DNA from: DASZTV01 sp035547515
GTDB taxonomy: Bacteria; Actinomycetota; Actinomycetes; JAFAQI01
Reading direction: 5' to 3'
Length of the DNA stretch: 64,000 bases
Assembly (NCBI GenBank): GCA_035547515.1
Contig: DASZUS010000045.1
Coordinates: 62,001-126,000 of the forward strand
A program made the position numbers and the translations under genes. The notes beneath the pieces were generated by a model. That model ran no database searches. It was not told the origin of the DNA and saw only the letters and a program-made list of their open reading frames with translations. This document shows positions 23,760-32,487 of this stretch, one piece after another (the stretch's first letter is position 1; each line of letters opens with the position of its first letter).

Positions 23760-26516
23760 CTACCTGATCTCGACTGCTTGGTGGAACGTGCCGCGGTTCT
23801 CGAACGGCTGCGGTGGCGTGTCCACCGCGCCGGCCGTCGTCGGCAGGTTCTCGTCGCAGGTGGGCGCGGTCGTGCCGCACAACACGGGCTTGCGCCACGT
23901 GGCCGGGTTGCCGCCATTGGCCTTCACCAGACCAGCCACCGCGCGGGTCAACGAACGACGCAGCACCCGACGGCAGCCGGCAAGAGTCCCGTTGCCGCAG
24001 TACGTCGCGCGCGGGTTCGAGGCATCACGGATGCCGAGGACCTTATGCAGGACACCGAGGACCTGGCTCTGCCATCCGCCGAAGAAGCCCGAGCCCACTG
24101 GAGGCTGACCCAGGTCAAGCCCTTCCTCATTGGACACCTGGTCGACCAGCGCTTTGCCGATCACCGGGTCGTAGATCGCGCGGACCATCTGGTTCCACCA
24201 CGCGTCGAACGTCATCACCGCGGCGCTGTGGTCGTCGTACGAACGGCCTGCGGTGGCGCGCCGGTGCGCCCCGCTTCGCAGCCAGGCGCGCAGGTCCGCC
24301 ACGAGGGCCCGGGTACGGCGGTCCGACGCCGTACCGAGCACCTTCAGCATGTCCGGCAGGACCTTGACCGCGCGCAAGTCCTGGGTGCTCGCGTTGCCGG
24401 AGATGCCGACCAGCTGCGCGAGCGTGAGCTTGCGCCCGGCGGCGATCGCGCGGCGAGTGGGATCGGCGAGGAGCTCGACCCGCTGGACCTGGCCCCAGGT
24501 CCAGGTCCCGGGCGACGCCGCCATCCCCTTGGCCCCCTTGTTGTTCCACGACGCGAGGTAGCCCTGCTTCGGGTCGATCGAGTACGCGTTGAACGAGTTC
24601 GGCTGGCGACGGTAGGCGTACGTCGCAGGGTTGAAGCCAACCCAGTCGTACTTGCCGGTCCCCCAGATCGGCAGCTGCAGATCGGTGTGAGGGGCGTGCC
24701 GCTGGAACCAGCCGCTGGCGAACCACGCGATGTGCGACTTCGAGACGTAGAACCAGTTTTCGTTGCCGGTGTAGTGGCGCATCGCCGAGATGAACTGGCG
24801 CGGCGTGTGGACCTTGTTCTCGGCGAGGAGCTCGAAGGCGACGATGCTGCGAACGCCGTGGTGATAGACCGTGGTCGCCCGGGTCAACGCCACCGGCTGG
24901 CCGCCGACGCGGGCGTATCCGGTCACCGGGCCGTGGACACTTCGCTCGGTCCGCAGCGTCACGGTCTCCGGGATCGACGGTGACGTCGGGGCCAGCGGCG
25001 TCTTCTCGACGACCGTACGCTGCTCGAAGGCGCGGCACTTTCCGCGATACAGGTAGTGCGTGGACGCGAACGTGGCCTTCGACCCGTCGGGGTTGCACAG
25101 CTTCTCCGCGAACGTGTCGGCGTTGTCCGACAGCGCCGTGGTACCGGTCCACGCGAAGGACTTAGTGTGACCGATCAGCGGGTAAGGGCTGACGCCGGGG
25201 AACGCCACGCCGGAGACCTGGATGCCGGGCATGTGCAGCTCGTACTCGTCGAAGATCTCCGGCGAGTAGTAGCCGACCTGCGGCCCCATGGCCGCGATCG
25301 GGTGGCCGCTGCGGGTGTGGCTGCCCTCGACGAGCAGCGCGTTGGACTCCTCGTCGGGCATCTGCAGGCCGCGGCGGCCGAGGCGGTCCGCCCACGAGGG
25401 CATCTCGGAGCCGGGGGCCACTGCGTTCGACGTGCCGAGCGGCTTGGTGATGCTGACGACGGCGTTGCGCGGCTGGACGCTTCCCGGGGCGATGTGCGCG
25501 TTCGCGCTGCGCCGTACGGGACCGGTGTGGTCACCCGGAAAGCGCTGGGTCGTGGTCGTCATCGCATCAGGGTCGTTCTCCAGCCGCAGGTCGTCGAAGA
25601 CCTCCTGTCCCTTGCGCGCTCCGAGCCGATGCTCGAGCGCGTCGAGGATCTCGGACTGGAACTGCTCCCCGTCGCCGGCGACGGTGAACTGCGCGATGAG
25701 CAGATACGCCTCGGCTGCGGTGTCGGCGAGCGTCCAGGGGCGAGGCGTCGCACCGAGCGCGACGTACTCCGCGGGCAGCAGCGTGGGGTTGGTCTTGGTC
25801 GCGTTGATGTAGCCGTTGATGCCGGCGACGTACTGCTTGATGTCGGCGAGCGCCTGCTTGCCGGCCTTGCCCTCCTGCCTGGCAACCGCGTTGATCTCGC
25901 GGGTGAGCTCCGCGGGCGAGAGGTCGAACTGGCCGAGCGCCGAGCTGTCCGAGCTGATCGAGCTCGGACCGAGCAGGCCCGCCTGCTCGCCCTCTGCCAT
26001 GCGGCGCAGGACGTCCATCAGGAACAGCCGGTCCTGTGCGGTCACGTAGCCGACGGCGTACATCCCGGCCGATCGGGTCGTGGCGTAGATGTGCGGGACG
26101 TCGAAGCGCTTGTCGCGGATGACCGTGACGCCGGCGGTCGGGTGCTCTACCGATCCGACGTCGCTTCCCGTCGGGACCGCGAAGTCGGAGTTCTTGTAGA
26201 AGCTGCTGAGGTCCGCGTCGGTCTTCGGCTCGTGGGTGATGACCGCGTTGTACATCGCGGCCTGGTTGGTGAAGCTGGCTGGCGCCCGGCCGGCGACCTC
26301 GAAGTTCACCAGGTCAGTGAGGCTGGTGGTCTGGCCTTCGCCGTAGCCGAGAACGCTGTGAAACCCGCCCTGGTCGTGCTGGAAGCTCGGCACTGCCGTT
26401 GCCGAGGCCTGCGCACCTGGTCGAGGGGCTGCGCTGGCGCCGGTGAGGACCATCACCTGGCTGGCGACCGCCGCAGCGATCGCCAGCAGTACGAAACGCC
26501 GTCCGGTCACCTTCAA
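23760..26516 (-). CDS. Penicillin acylase family protein, secreted
   Basis: A 918-residue Ntn-hydrolase precursor. An N-terminal signal peptide (MKVTGRRFVLLAIAAAVASQVMV, ending near ASAAPRP) directs export. The alpha chain part includes VIRDKRFDVPHIYATTRSAGMYAVGYVTAQDRLFLMD. The predicted self-cleavage site and N-terminal nucleophile Ser lie at about residue 391 in DEESNALLVEGSHTRSGHP. Beta-chain landmarks include GVAFPGVSP and FAWTGTTALSDNADTF. Family members hydrolyse amide bonds of beta-lactams, acyl-homoserine lactones or lipid-linked substrates; which applies cannot be said. It lies 93 bp beyond the metallopeptidase gene and is followed upstream by the MarR gene 60 bp away. Confidence 0.92.
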   Translation of the reverse strand: MKVTGRRFVLLAIAAAVASQVMVLTGASAAPRPGAQASATAVPSFQHDQGGFHSVLGYGEGQTTSLTDLVNFEVAGRAPASFTNQAAMYNAVITHEPKTDADLSSFYKNSDFAVPTGSDVGSVEHPTAGVTVIRDKRFDVPHIYATTRSAGMYAVGYVTAQDRLFLMDVLRRMAEGEQAGLLGPSSISSDSSALGQFDLSPAELTREINAVARQEGKAGKQALADIKQYVAGINGYINATKTNPTLLPAEYVALGATPRPWTLADTAAEAYLLIAQFTVAGDGEQFQSEILDALEHRLGARKGQEVFDDLRLENDPDAMTTTTQRFPGDHTGPVRRSANAHIAPGSVQPRNAVVSITKPLGTSNAVAPGSEMPSWADRLGRRGLQMPDEESNALLVEGSHTRSGHPIAAMGPQVGYYSPEIFDEYELHMPGIQVSGVAFPGVSPYPLIGHTKSFAWTGTTALSDNADTFAEKLCNPDGSKATFASTHYLYRGKCRAFEQRTVVEKTPLAPTSPSIPETVTLRTERSVHGPVTGYARVGGQPVALTRATTVYHHGVRSIVAFELLAENKVHTPRQFISAMRHYTGNENWFYVSKSHIAWFASGWFQRHAPHTDLQLPIWGTGKYDWVGFNPATYAYRRQPNSFNAYSIDPKQGYLASWNNKGAKGMAASPGTWTWGQVQRVELLADPTRRAIAAGRKLTLAQLVGISGNASTQDLRAVKVLPDMLKVLGTASDRRTRALVADLRAWLRSGAHRRATAGRSYDDHSAAVMTFDAWWNQMVRAIYDPVIGKALVDQVSNEEGLDLGQPPVGSGFFGGWQSQVLGVLHKVLGIRDASNPRATYCGNGTLAGCRRVLRRSLTRAVAGLVKANGGNPATWRKPVLCGTTAPTCDENLPTTAGAVDTPPQPFENRGTFHQAVEIR

Positions 26517-26576
26517 CTGCTCGTCTCCGATCGCGGGCTGTGGTAGCTCACGAGGGAGATCTTGCCGCAGTGGCGG

Positions 26577-27023
26577 TTAGCGCTCCTCGCTGAGCAGCGA
26601 CTCGAGAATCGGCAGCAGGTCGAGCAGGCGCTGGACGTCGGCGGGCGGCATGTCGGAAAGCCGCTGCACGAGCTCGGTCGCCTGCGCCCCGCGGATCGAG
26701 TCGAGCTTCGCGCGAGCAGCGTCGGTCAGCGCGATGTACGACGTACGACGGTCCGCCGGATCGCTGGCGCGCGAGAGGTATCCGGCCTCCTCGAGGCTCG
26801 CGACCACTCGGGTAGCGGTCGGCGCCGTCACGCCTTCGCGGTCGGCGAGGTCGCCAATGCGCAGCGGGCCGTGGGCCTCGACCGTCGTGAGCGCGGACCA
26901 CTGCGAGGGAGTGAGTCCCCCGGGGCTGTGCTGGCGCAGCTGGCGCGCCAGCCGGGCGACGACGACGCGCAGGCGGGCCGCGGTCTCCGCGTGCCCGACG
27001 CTCTCGCGGGCGGGTGCGCTCAC
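26577..27023 (-). CDS. MarR family transcriptional regulator
   Basis: A 148-residue winged-helix regulator. The central DNA-binding core is LTPSQWSALTTVEAHGPLRIGDLADREGVTAPTATRVVASLEEAGYLSR with the wing SDPADRRTSYIALTDAARAKL, a canonical MarR arrangement. A GTG start at 27023 overlaps the stop of the small membrane protein gene by 4 bp, so it is co-translated with the mca cluster. Ligand and targets unknown; the penicillin acylase gene directly downstream is one candidate. Confidence 0.9.
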   Translation of the reverse strand: MSAPARESVGHAETAARLRVVVARLARQLRQHSPGGLTPSQWSALTTVEAHGPLRIGDLADREGVTAPTATRVVASLEEAGYLSRASDPADRRTSYIALTDAARAKLDSIRGAQATELVQRLSDMPPADVQRLLDLLPILESLLSEER

Positions 27024-27220
27024 CCTTGCTCCTCGTCGCGAGTCGGCTGCTCGAAGCTGGCCGGGACCTTGCGCAGGTGCCGGCTCATCGAGCGGAACAG
27101 GAAGAACGATGCCACGCAGAGCACCAGTACGACAGCGAAGGCGATGAATCCTGCACCGAAGTCGCTGTCGCCGGATGCGAGAAGCCGCGCAGCGGGCAGC
27201 GCCGCAACTGCGGTGATCAC
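27020..27220 (-). CDS. Small membrane protein between mca and marR
   Basis: A 66-residue protein with one strong transmembrane segment (about residues 18-40, GAGFIAFAVVLVLCVASFFLF) and a basic, cytoplasmic-looking tail SMSRHLRKVPASF. The GTG at 27220 overlaps the stop of mca by 4 bp, and its own stop overlaps the marR start by 4 bp, so it is locked into the operon. Similar small membrane proteins next to mca are common in actinobacteria. No function is known to me. Confidence 0.75.
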   Translation of the reverse strand: MITAVAALPAARLLASGDSDFGAGFIAFAVVLVLCVASFFLFRSMSRHLRKVPASFEQPTRDEEQG

Positions 27221-28098
27221 GTCGCCACCCGATCCCGTACGCCGGCGAACAGGTCGTCCTCCGGGATCGTGGTGTCGACCACGGAGCGAGCGAGCTCGTA
27301 GTCCTCGGTCGGCCACACCCGCTGTTGGATCTCGACCGGGCAAGCGAACCAGAAGCCGTTCGGGTCGACCTGCGTCGCGTGTGCGAGCAGCGCCTGGTCG
27401 CGTAGCGGGAAGTACTCGGCGCACTCGACCCTTGTCGTGATCCGCGGGCCGACGTCGGGCCGGTCCTTCCACTGCTCGATCCGCTCGGCGAACGGTGACT
27501 CGAGACCCTCGGCGAGCATCGCCTCGTGCAGTGCGAAGAAGCGCTCGCGGTGCATGGACATGTGGTAGTAGAGCTTCGAGACCTGCCACGGCGGGCCGAG
27601 CTCGGGATAGCGGTCGGGATCCGCCGCGGCTTCGAAGGCCTCGACGCTGACCTTGTGGCACATCACGTGGTCCGGGTGCGGGTAGCCGCCGTTCTCGTCG
27701 TACGTCGTCATCACCTGCGGCCGGAACTCGCGAACGATCCGGACGAGCGGTGCGGTCGCGACGTCGACCGGCTGGGCACCGAAGCAGCCGTCCGGCAACG
27801 GCGGGGGCGGATCGCCTTCCGGAAAGCCGGAGTCGACGAAACCGAGCCACTGGTGCTTCGCACCGATGATCTCGATCGCCTTCGCCATCTCTTGGCGACG
27901 TACCTCGGCCATGTTGGCGATCACATCCGGCCGTTCCATCGCCGGGTTCAGGATCGATCCCCGCTCGCCGCCGGTGCAGCTCACGATGAGCACCTCGACG
28001 CCTTCGGCGACGAGTTTCGCGGTCGTCGCCGCGCCCTTGCTCGACTCGTCGTCGGGGTGCGCGTGCACCGCAAGCAGCCGAAGCGGACCTTCGCTCAC
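27217..28098 (-). CDS. mca: Mycothiol S-conjugate amidase
   Basis: Cleaves mycothiol S-conjugates to a mercapturic acid and GlcN-Ins, detoxifying electrophiles; a LmbE/PIG-L family zinc enzyme. Metal-ligand motifs are AVHAHPDDESSKG near the N-terminus and YPHPDHVMCHKVS in the middle, and DENGGYPHPDH is diagnostic for Mca/MshB. The C-terminal region (VCAEYFPLRDQALLAHATQVDPNGFWF type) favours Mca over MshB. Of two adjacent GTG codons (28101, 28098) I chose the second; the frame upstream runs into the greA promoter region. It is divergent from greA (53 bp between starts) and heads a cluster with the small membrane protein and marR. Confidence 0.93.
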   Translation of the reverse strand: MSEGPLRLLAVHAHPDDESSKGAATTAKLVAEGVEVLIVSCTGGERGSILNPAMERPDVIANMAEVRRQEMAKAIEIIGAKHQWLGFVDSGFPEGDPPPPLPDGCFGAQPVDVATAPLVRIVREFRPQVMTTYDENGGYPHPDHVMCHKVSVEAFEAAADPDRYPELGPPWQVSKLYYHMSMHRERFFALHEAMLAEGLESPFAERIEQWKDRPDVGPRITTRVECAEYFPLRDQALLAHATQVDPNGFWFACPVEIQQRVWPTEDYELARSVVDTTIPEDDLFAGVRDRVAT

Positions 28099-28151
28099 CA
28101 CTCCATGGTTCCACGAGTGTCGCGAGGCAAAGGCTGGGTAGCCTCGATCGG

Positions 28152-28640
28152 ATGAGTGAGACGAACACCACATGGCTGACGCAGGAGGCCTACGACCGGC
28201 TCGAGGCGGAGCTGGAGTACCTGTCTGGGCCCGGCCGCGCGGAGATCACTCATCGCATCGAGGCCGCGCGCGCCGAAGGCGATCTCAAGGAGAACGGCGG
28301 TTACCACGCCGCGAAAGAAGAGCAAGGGAAGATGGAGGCCCGCATCCGGCAGCTGACCCAGCTGCTGCGCGAGGCTGAGGTCGGCGCGCCCCCTGCCGCA
28401 GACAGCGGCGTGGCCGGGCCGGGCATGGTCGTCACCATCAAGTACGCCGACGGCGACGAGGAGACCTTCCTGCTCGGCTCGCGCGAGGAGGCCGCGGTCA
28501 CCGACCTGACGGTGTATTCGGCCCAGTCGCCCCTCGGCCAGGCGCTCGACGGCGCCACACCGGGCGAGAAGCGCTCCTACGTCGCACCGAACGGCAAGGA
28601 GATCTCGGTCGAGCTGGTCGAGGTCAAGCCCTACCTGTAG
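28152..28640 (+). CDS. greA: Transcription elongation factor GreA
   Basis: A 162-residue factor that binds the RNA polymerase secondary channel and stimulates cleavage of backtracked RNA. The N-terminal coiled coil shows LTQEAYDRLEAELEYL, then IEAARAEGDLKENGGYHAAKEEQGKMEARI, with the acidic tip (EGDLKEN). The C-terminal FKBP-like domain ends SPLGQALDGATPGEKRSYVAPNGKEISVELVEV. It stands alone, divergent from mca and convergent with the FUSC gene, whose 3' end it overlaps by 10 bp. Confidence 0.96.
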   Translation: MSETNTTWLTQEAYDRLEAELEYLSGPGRAEITHRIEAARAEGDLKENGGYHAAKEEQGKMEARIRQLTQLLREAEVGAPPAADSGVAGPGMVVTIKYADGDEETFLLGSREEAAVTDLTVYSAQSPLGQALDGATPGEKRSYVAPNGKEISVELVEVKPYL

Positions 28641-30097
28641 GCAGCGGCGAGCGATGCCGTGATGCGCTGCGTCGTCTCACCGAGTTGCTGCCGCTCGTCG
28701 GGGCTCGCTGTCGCGGCGAGAGCTCGTCGCGCTCGCGTCACCTCGGCTGACAGCTCCCGCCGGTCGTCCAGCGCCATGACGAGGCGATGCCCTTCCCCGG
28801 GGGCGAGTTCCTTGGCGCAGTCGGCGAGCGCGCGGCTCGCAACGGCGTAGCTGTAACCGCCACGCGCTCTCGCCGGAAACCGCTCGAGCCACCGCAACGA
28901 GGCACCGGCGAGACCGGCGAGCTCGGCAGCCACGCGGAATCTGGCGAGGTCGGCTTCGGCGAAGGCCGGTTCCACCTCGGGCGACGCGAGCACTCCGGCG
29001 ACCGTCGCGAATGCGATCGCGAGCTGACGGCGCACTGCGTCGACGTTGCGGATCGGCAGTACCACCCACGCGGCGATGACCCCGATCGAGGCGCCGAGCA
29101 GGATGCCTTCGAGCCGGGTGGCCAGGAGGTTGGTGCCCGCCTCGCCGTAGAAGTCGTAGAGCAGCGCGAGTGCCGACGTCATCCCAGCCGCCCAGTAGGC
29201 ATAGCTCAGCGGCCGCAGCCACATCGCGACAGTCAGCACCGCGAACAGCACCACGATCGACCAGTCATCACGCGGCGGGAAAGCGTGAGAGACCAGCTCG
29301 GCGAGGACGGTACCGGCGGCCGCACCGAGGATGCGCAAGACGGCCTTGTACGTGACGTCGGCGCGACCGCGGTTGCCGCTGCCGACGATGTACGCCGACA
29401 ACACCACCCACGTCCAGTGCATGCCGAACGCCGCGCGACCGCAGGCGAAGGCCGCGCCGAGCGCAACGCCCATCTGTAGCGCCATCCGCGAGCTCGGCAG
29501 CATCCGGCGATGCCACGGCCCCTCGCGGGCGGGCCTCGCCGGCGAGTACTGCACGGGCGACGCACCGGACGAGTCAGGCGTCACGACCCCGAACCGTTCC
29601 GCCAGGTGCTGGACCAGCCGTAGCCAGCCGAGCGCGACCAGCGCGATCACCGCCGCCCACCAGCGGCTCGGCGGGTTGGCGCCCAGAGCGACCGCCGGCG
29701 CCGGCGTGACGAGCATCGCCAGCAACGCCGACGACACCAGCGCTCCGACCCTGCGCAGGTGCGGCCCGAAGCGCCGCAGCCAGATCCCTGCCGTCATCCC
29801 GAGCGCGAACAGTGCGTCGCCGTAGTTGGGATGAGTGAACATCCACTTGCCGACCTCGGTTCCGCCCACGACGAGGAATGGCATCGCCAGCGGCGCGAGC
29901 CAGCGCGCGAGTGCCGACTCGTGGCCGCGCCGGTCGGCCCGGCCGAGCGTGAGCGACAGGACCACGGCGAGAACGACGCTGCTGGTGGTGAGGTTGAACG
30001 CGTGATCGAGCAGCAGTGCGGTGCCGAAGCTCAGCAACGCTGCTGACATCGCGACAAGCGCGGAGCGCAGCCGTTCGGCGCCCGGGTCGATGCTCAT
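28631..30097 (-). CDS. FUSC family aromatic-acid/multidrug exporter-like membrane protein
   Basis: A 488-residue membrane protein of the FUSC (fusaric acid resistance-like) type. Two hydrophobic blocks of several helices (about 10-150 and 200-330) precede a ~150-residue soluble helical C-terminus. WTWVVLSAYIVGSGNRGRADVTYKAVLRILGAAAGTVLAELV is the hallmark second-repeat motif. Start: ATG 30097, overlapping the ROK kinase stop by 4 bp; the longer frame upstream is antisense-like arginine-rich sequence. Export of a small aromatic or organic acid is the family guess; no evidence here identifies the substrate. Confidence 0.85.
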   Translation of the reverse strand: MSIDPGAERLRSALVAMSAALLSFGTALLLDHAFNLTTSSVVLAVVLSLTLGRADRRGHESALARWLAPLAMPFLVVGGTEVGKWMFTHPNYGDALFALGMTAGIWLRRFGPHLRRVGALVSSALLAMLVTPAPAVALGANPPSRWWAAVIALVALGWLRLVQHLAERFGVVTPDSSGASPVQYSPARPAREGPWHRRMLPSSRMALQMGVALGAAFACGRAAFGMHWTWVVLSAYIVGSGNRGRADVTYKAVLRILGAAAGTVLAELVSHAFPPRDDWSIVVLFAVLTVAMWLRPLSYAYWAAGMTSALALLYDFYGEAGTNLLATRLEGILLGASIGVIAAWVVLPIRNVDAVRRQLAIAFATVAGVLASPEVEPAFAEADLARFRVAAELAGLAGASLRWLERFPARARGGYSYAVASRALADCAKELAPGEGHRLVMALDDRRELSAEVTRARRALAATASPDERQQLGETTQRITASLAAAYR

Positions 30098-31008
30098 CCG
30101 AGCACCAACGCGGCGGCCCCCACCAGGCCGGCCTCGGCGGCGAGCTCCGCCGGCACGATCTCGCAGCGCTCGACGTAGGCCATCCCGGCGTGCCCCGCGA
30201 ACGTCTCGCGCATCGGGGCGAAGAGCAGGTCCCCGGCACCGGTCGCGAAGCCGCCCCCGACGGCGATCCGGTCGAGCTCGAGCAGGCTCGCCGCGCTGGC
30301 GAAGGCGATCCCCAGGGCACGGCCCGCGCGATCGATCGAATCGGCCGCTGCCTCGTCGCCGGCACGGGCCGCGGCCACCAGAGTGCGGCCGTCCGCGGTC
30401 TGGCCGCCGGGTGTCCAGCCGTTGTCCAGAGCACGCTGTACGACGGCCGGGCCGCGGGCAATCGCCTCGAGGCACCCGAAGCCGCCGCAGCCACACGGCG
30501 GGCCGTCCGGCTCGACGACGATGTGGCCGACGTGCCCGGCGTTGCCGGTCGGTCCGTCGAAGATGCGACCGCCGATGACGAGGCCCCCGCCGACCCCGGT
30601 CGAGACCACCACGCCGAGGAAGTGGTCGATGCCGCGCCCGGCTCCGCGCCACGCCTCTCCCGCGGCCATCGCCACTGCATCGTTGTGGAGGCGCACATCG
30701 GCGTCCGGGAACAGCTCGCGTACCCGGCTCAGCAGCGGGAAGTCGCGCCACACGCCGATGTTGATCGGGGAGACCTCCCCGGTGTCGAGCCGAAGGGGGC
30801 CCCCACAGCCGACTCCGATCCGCGCCGGAGGCTCGTCTACGACTCGCGAGACCAGCAGGTCACGGACCGCCAACCACAACCGCTCGGCACTCTCGGTGAC
30901 GGTGGGGATCTCGGCTCGAGCGGTGATCGAGCCGTCGCCCCCGACCCATGCGGCCGCGATCTTCGTGCCGCCGATGTCGAGCGCGAGCGCCCGCCCGCTG
31001 TCGGTCAC
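30094..31008 (-). CDS. ROK family sugar kinase (glucokinase-like)
   Basis: A 304-residue ASKHA-fold kinase. The phosphate-1 motif is ALDIGGTKIAAAW (Asp11). The segment LHNDAVAMAAGEAWRGAGRG holds the catalytic Asp region, and GNAGHVGH plus the zinc site CGCGGFGCLEA (about 170-180) mark it as a ROK kinase. Most stand-alone actinobacterial ROK kinases phosphorylate glucose or an amino sugar; no HTH is present, so it is not a ROK repressor. GTG 31008 is the first sensible start and leaves 48 bp to the divergent AAA+ gene. Coupled to the FUSC gene by a 4-bp overlap. Confidence 0.9.
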   Translation of the reverse strand: MTDSGRALALDIGGTKIAAAWVGGDGSITARAEIPTVTESAERLWLAVRDLLVSRVVDEPPARIGVGCGGPLRLDTGEVSPINIGVWRDFPLLSRVRELFPDADVRLHNDAVAMAAGEAWRGAGRGIDHFLGVVVSTGVGGGLVIGGRIFDGPTGNAGHVGHIVVEPDGPPCGCGGFGCLEAIARGPAVVQRALDNGWTPGGQTADGRTLVAAARAGDEAAADSIDRAGRALGIAFASAASLLELDRIAVGGGFATGAGDLLFAPMRETFAGHAGMAYVERCEIVPAELAAEAGLVGAAALVLG

Positions 31009-31056
31009 GCCGACAGTTTGCCAAGTTCGTTTGCCTCCCAGTCGTAGCGTGAGGCG

Positions 31057-32487
31057 ATGACCAGCAACCCGCCCTCCAGCGACCTTCCGCGCACGCTCGG
31101 TGCACTTCGCGCCTCCGGCCACGTCGCGAAGACCGTCAAGGCCGAGCTCCGCGACAACCTGCTCGCACGGATGCGTTCGGGCGCGGAGCGCTTCCCCGGC
31201 ATCATCGGCTTCGACGAGACGGTGCTGCCCCAGGTCGAGCGCGCGATCCTCGCCGGCCACGACATCGTGCTGCTCGGCGAGCGCGGCCAAGGCAAGACGC
31301 GGCTAATCCGCACGATCGTCCAGCTGCTCGACGAGTGGACCCCGATCGTCGACGGGTGCGAGATCAACGACCACCCGTACTACCCGGTGTGCGGCCGATG
31401 CCGGCGACTGAAGGCGGAGCAGGGCGACGACCTTGCGGTCGCATGGAAGCCGCGCGACGAGCGGTACGCCGAGAAGCTCGCGACGCCCGACGTGTCGGTC
31501 GGAGACCTCATCGGCGACGTCGACCCGATCAAGGTTGCCGAGGGCCGAGCCCTCGGCGATCCGGAGACCGTGCACTACGGCCTCGTGCCGCGCACCAACC
31601 GCGGGATCGTCGCCATCAACGAGCTGCCTGACCTGGCCGAGCGGATCCAGGTCGCCCTGCTCAACGTGCTGGAAGAGCGCGACATCCAGGTCCGCGGCTA
31701 CGTGCTGCGGCTGCCCCTGGACCTGATGCTGGTGGCCTCCGCCAACCCCGAGGACTACACCAACCGCGGCCGGATCATCACCCCGCTGAAGGACCGCTTC
31801 GGGGCCGAGGTCCGCACCCACTACCCCTTGGACCTCGACGACGAGCTGCGCGTCGTCACCCAGGAAGCCTTGATCGTGTGGGGCGACGACGCGGTGTCGG
31901 CGGCGCTGCCCGACCACCTCGTCGAGGTGATCGCCAGGTTCACCCGCCATGTCCGCGAGTCCCCCGCGGTGGACCAGCGCTCCGGCGTCTCAGCTCGTTT
32001 CGCGGTCTCTGCTGCCGAGACGGTCGCGGCCTCCGCGGTCCGGCGAGCGGCTCTCGTGGGCGAGGAGGTCGCGGTCGCCCGCGTCTGCGACCTGCCGGCG
32101 ATCGTGCCCGCAGTGCAGGGCAAGGTCGAGTTCGAGACCTCGGAGGAGGGCCGCGAGGCCGACATCCTCGACCACCTGCTGCGGCGCGCGACGGCGGACA
32201 CCTTCCGCAGCCGGCTCGGCGGGGTGGACTTGGCCCCCCTGGTCGACCTGTTCACGGAGGGCACGACCGTCGAGACCGGTGAGCTCGTTGCCGCCACGGA
32301 CCTGCTCGCGGGGCTCGGCACGGTGCCGGGTCTCGGCCGGCTGCTCAGCGCGCTCGGCATCGAGGAGGGTGCGGAGACCCCGGGCCTTGCCGCGGCGGGT
32401 CTGGAGTTCGCGCTCGAAGGCCTCTACCTGTTGCGCCGATTGTCCAAAGAGGAACTTCCGGACCGCACCGTCTACGGAGCGCGATGA
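31057..32487 (+). CDS. Magnesium-chelatase-like AAA+ ATPase (MoxR/ChlI type)
   Basis: A 476-residue ATPase. The AAA+ core has Walker A GERGQGKTR (about 74-82), a ChlI-like stretch GDVDPIKVAEGRALGDPETVHYGLVPRTNRGIVAINELPDLAERIQVALLNVLEER, and sensor-1 region LVASANPEDYTNRGR. A Cys-rich insert (YPVCGRCRR, about 108-118) is notable. The partner VWA gene overlaps its stop by 4 bp. AAA+/VWA pairs remodel or metallate protein complexes; the target here is unknown. The neighbours offer no pigment or cobalamin context, so a chelatase role is not implied. Confidence 0.87.
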   Translation: MTSNPPSSDLPRTLGALRASGHVAKTVKAELRDNLLARMRSGAERFPGIIGFDETVLPQVERAILAGHDIVLLGERGQGKTRLIRTIVQLLDEWTPIVDGCEINDHPYYPVCGRCRRLKAEQGDDLAVAWKPRDERYAEKLATPDVSVGDLIGDVDPIKVAEGRALGDPETVHYGLVPRTNRGIVAINELPDLAERIQVALLNVLEERDIQVRGYVLRLPLDLMLVASANPEDYTNRGRIITPLKDRFGAEVRTHYPLDLDDELRVVTQEALIVWGDDAVSAALPDHLVEVIARFTRHVRESPAVDQRSGVSARFAVSAAETVAASAVRRAALVGEEVAVARVCDLPAIVPAVQGKVEFETSEEGREADILDHLLRRATADTFRSRLGGVDLAPLVDLFTEGTTVETGELVAATDLLAGLGTVPGLGRLLSALGIEEGAETPGLAAAGLEFALEGLYLLRRLSKEELPDRTVYGAR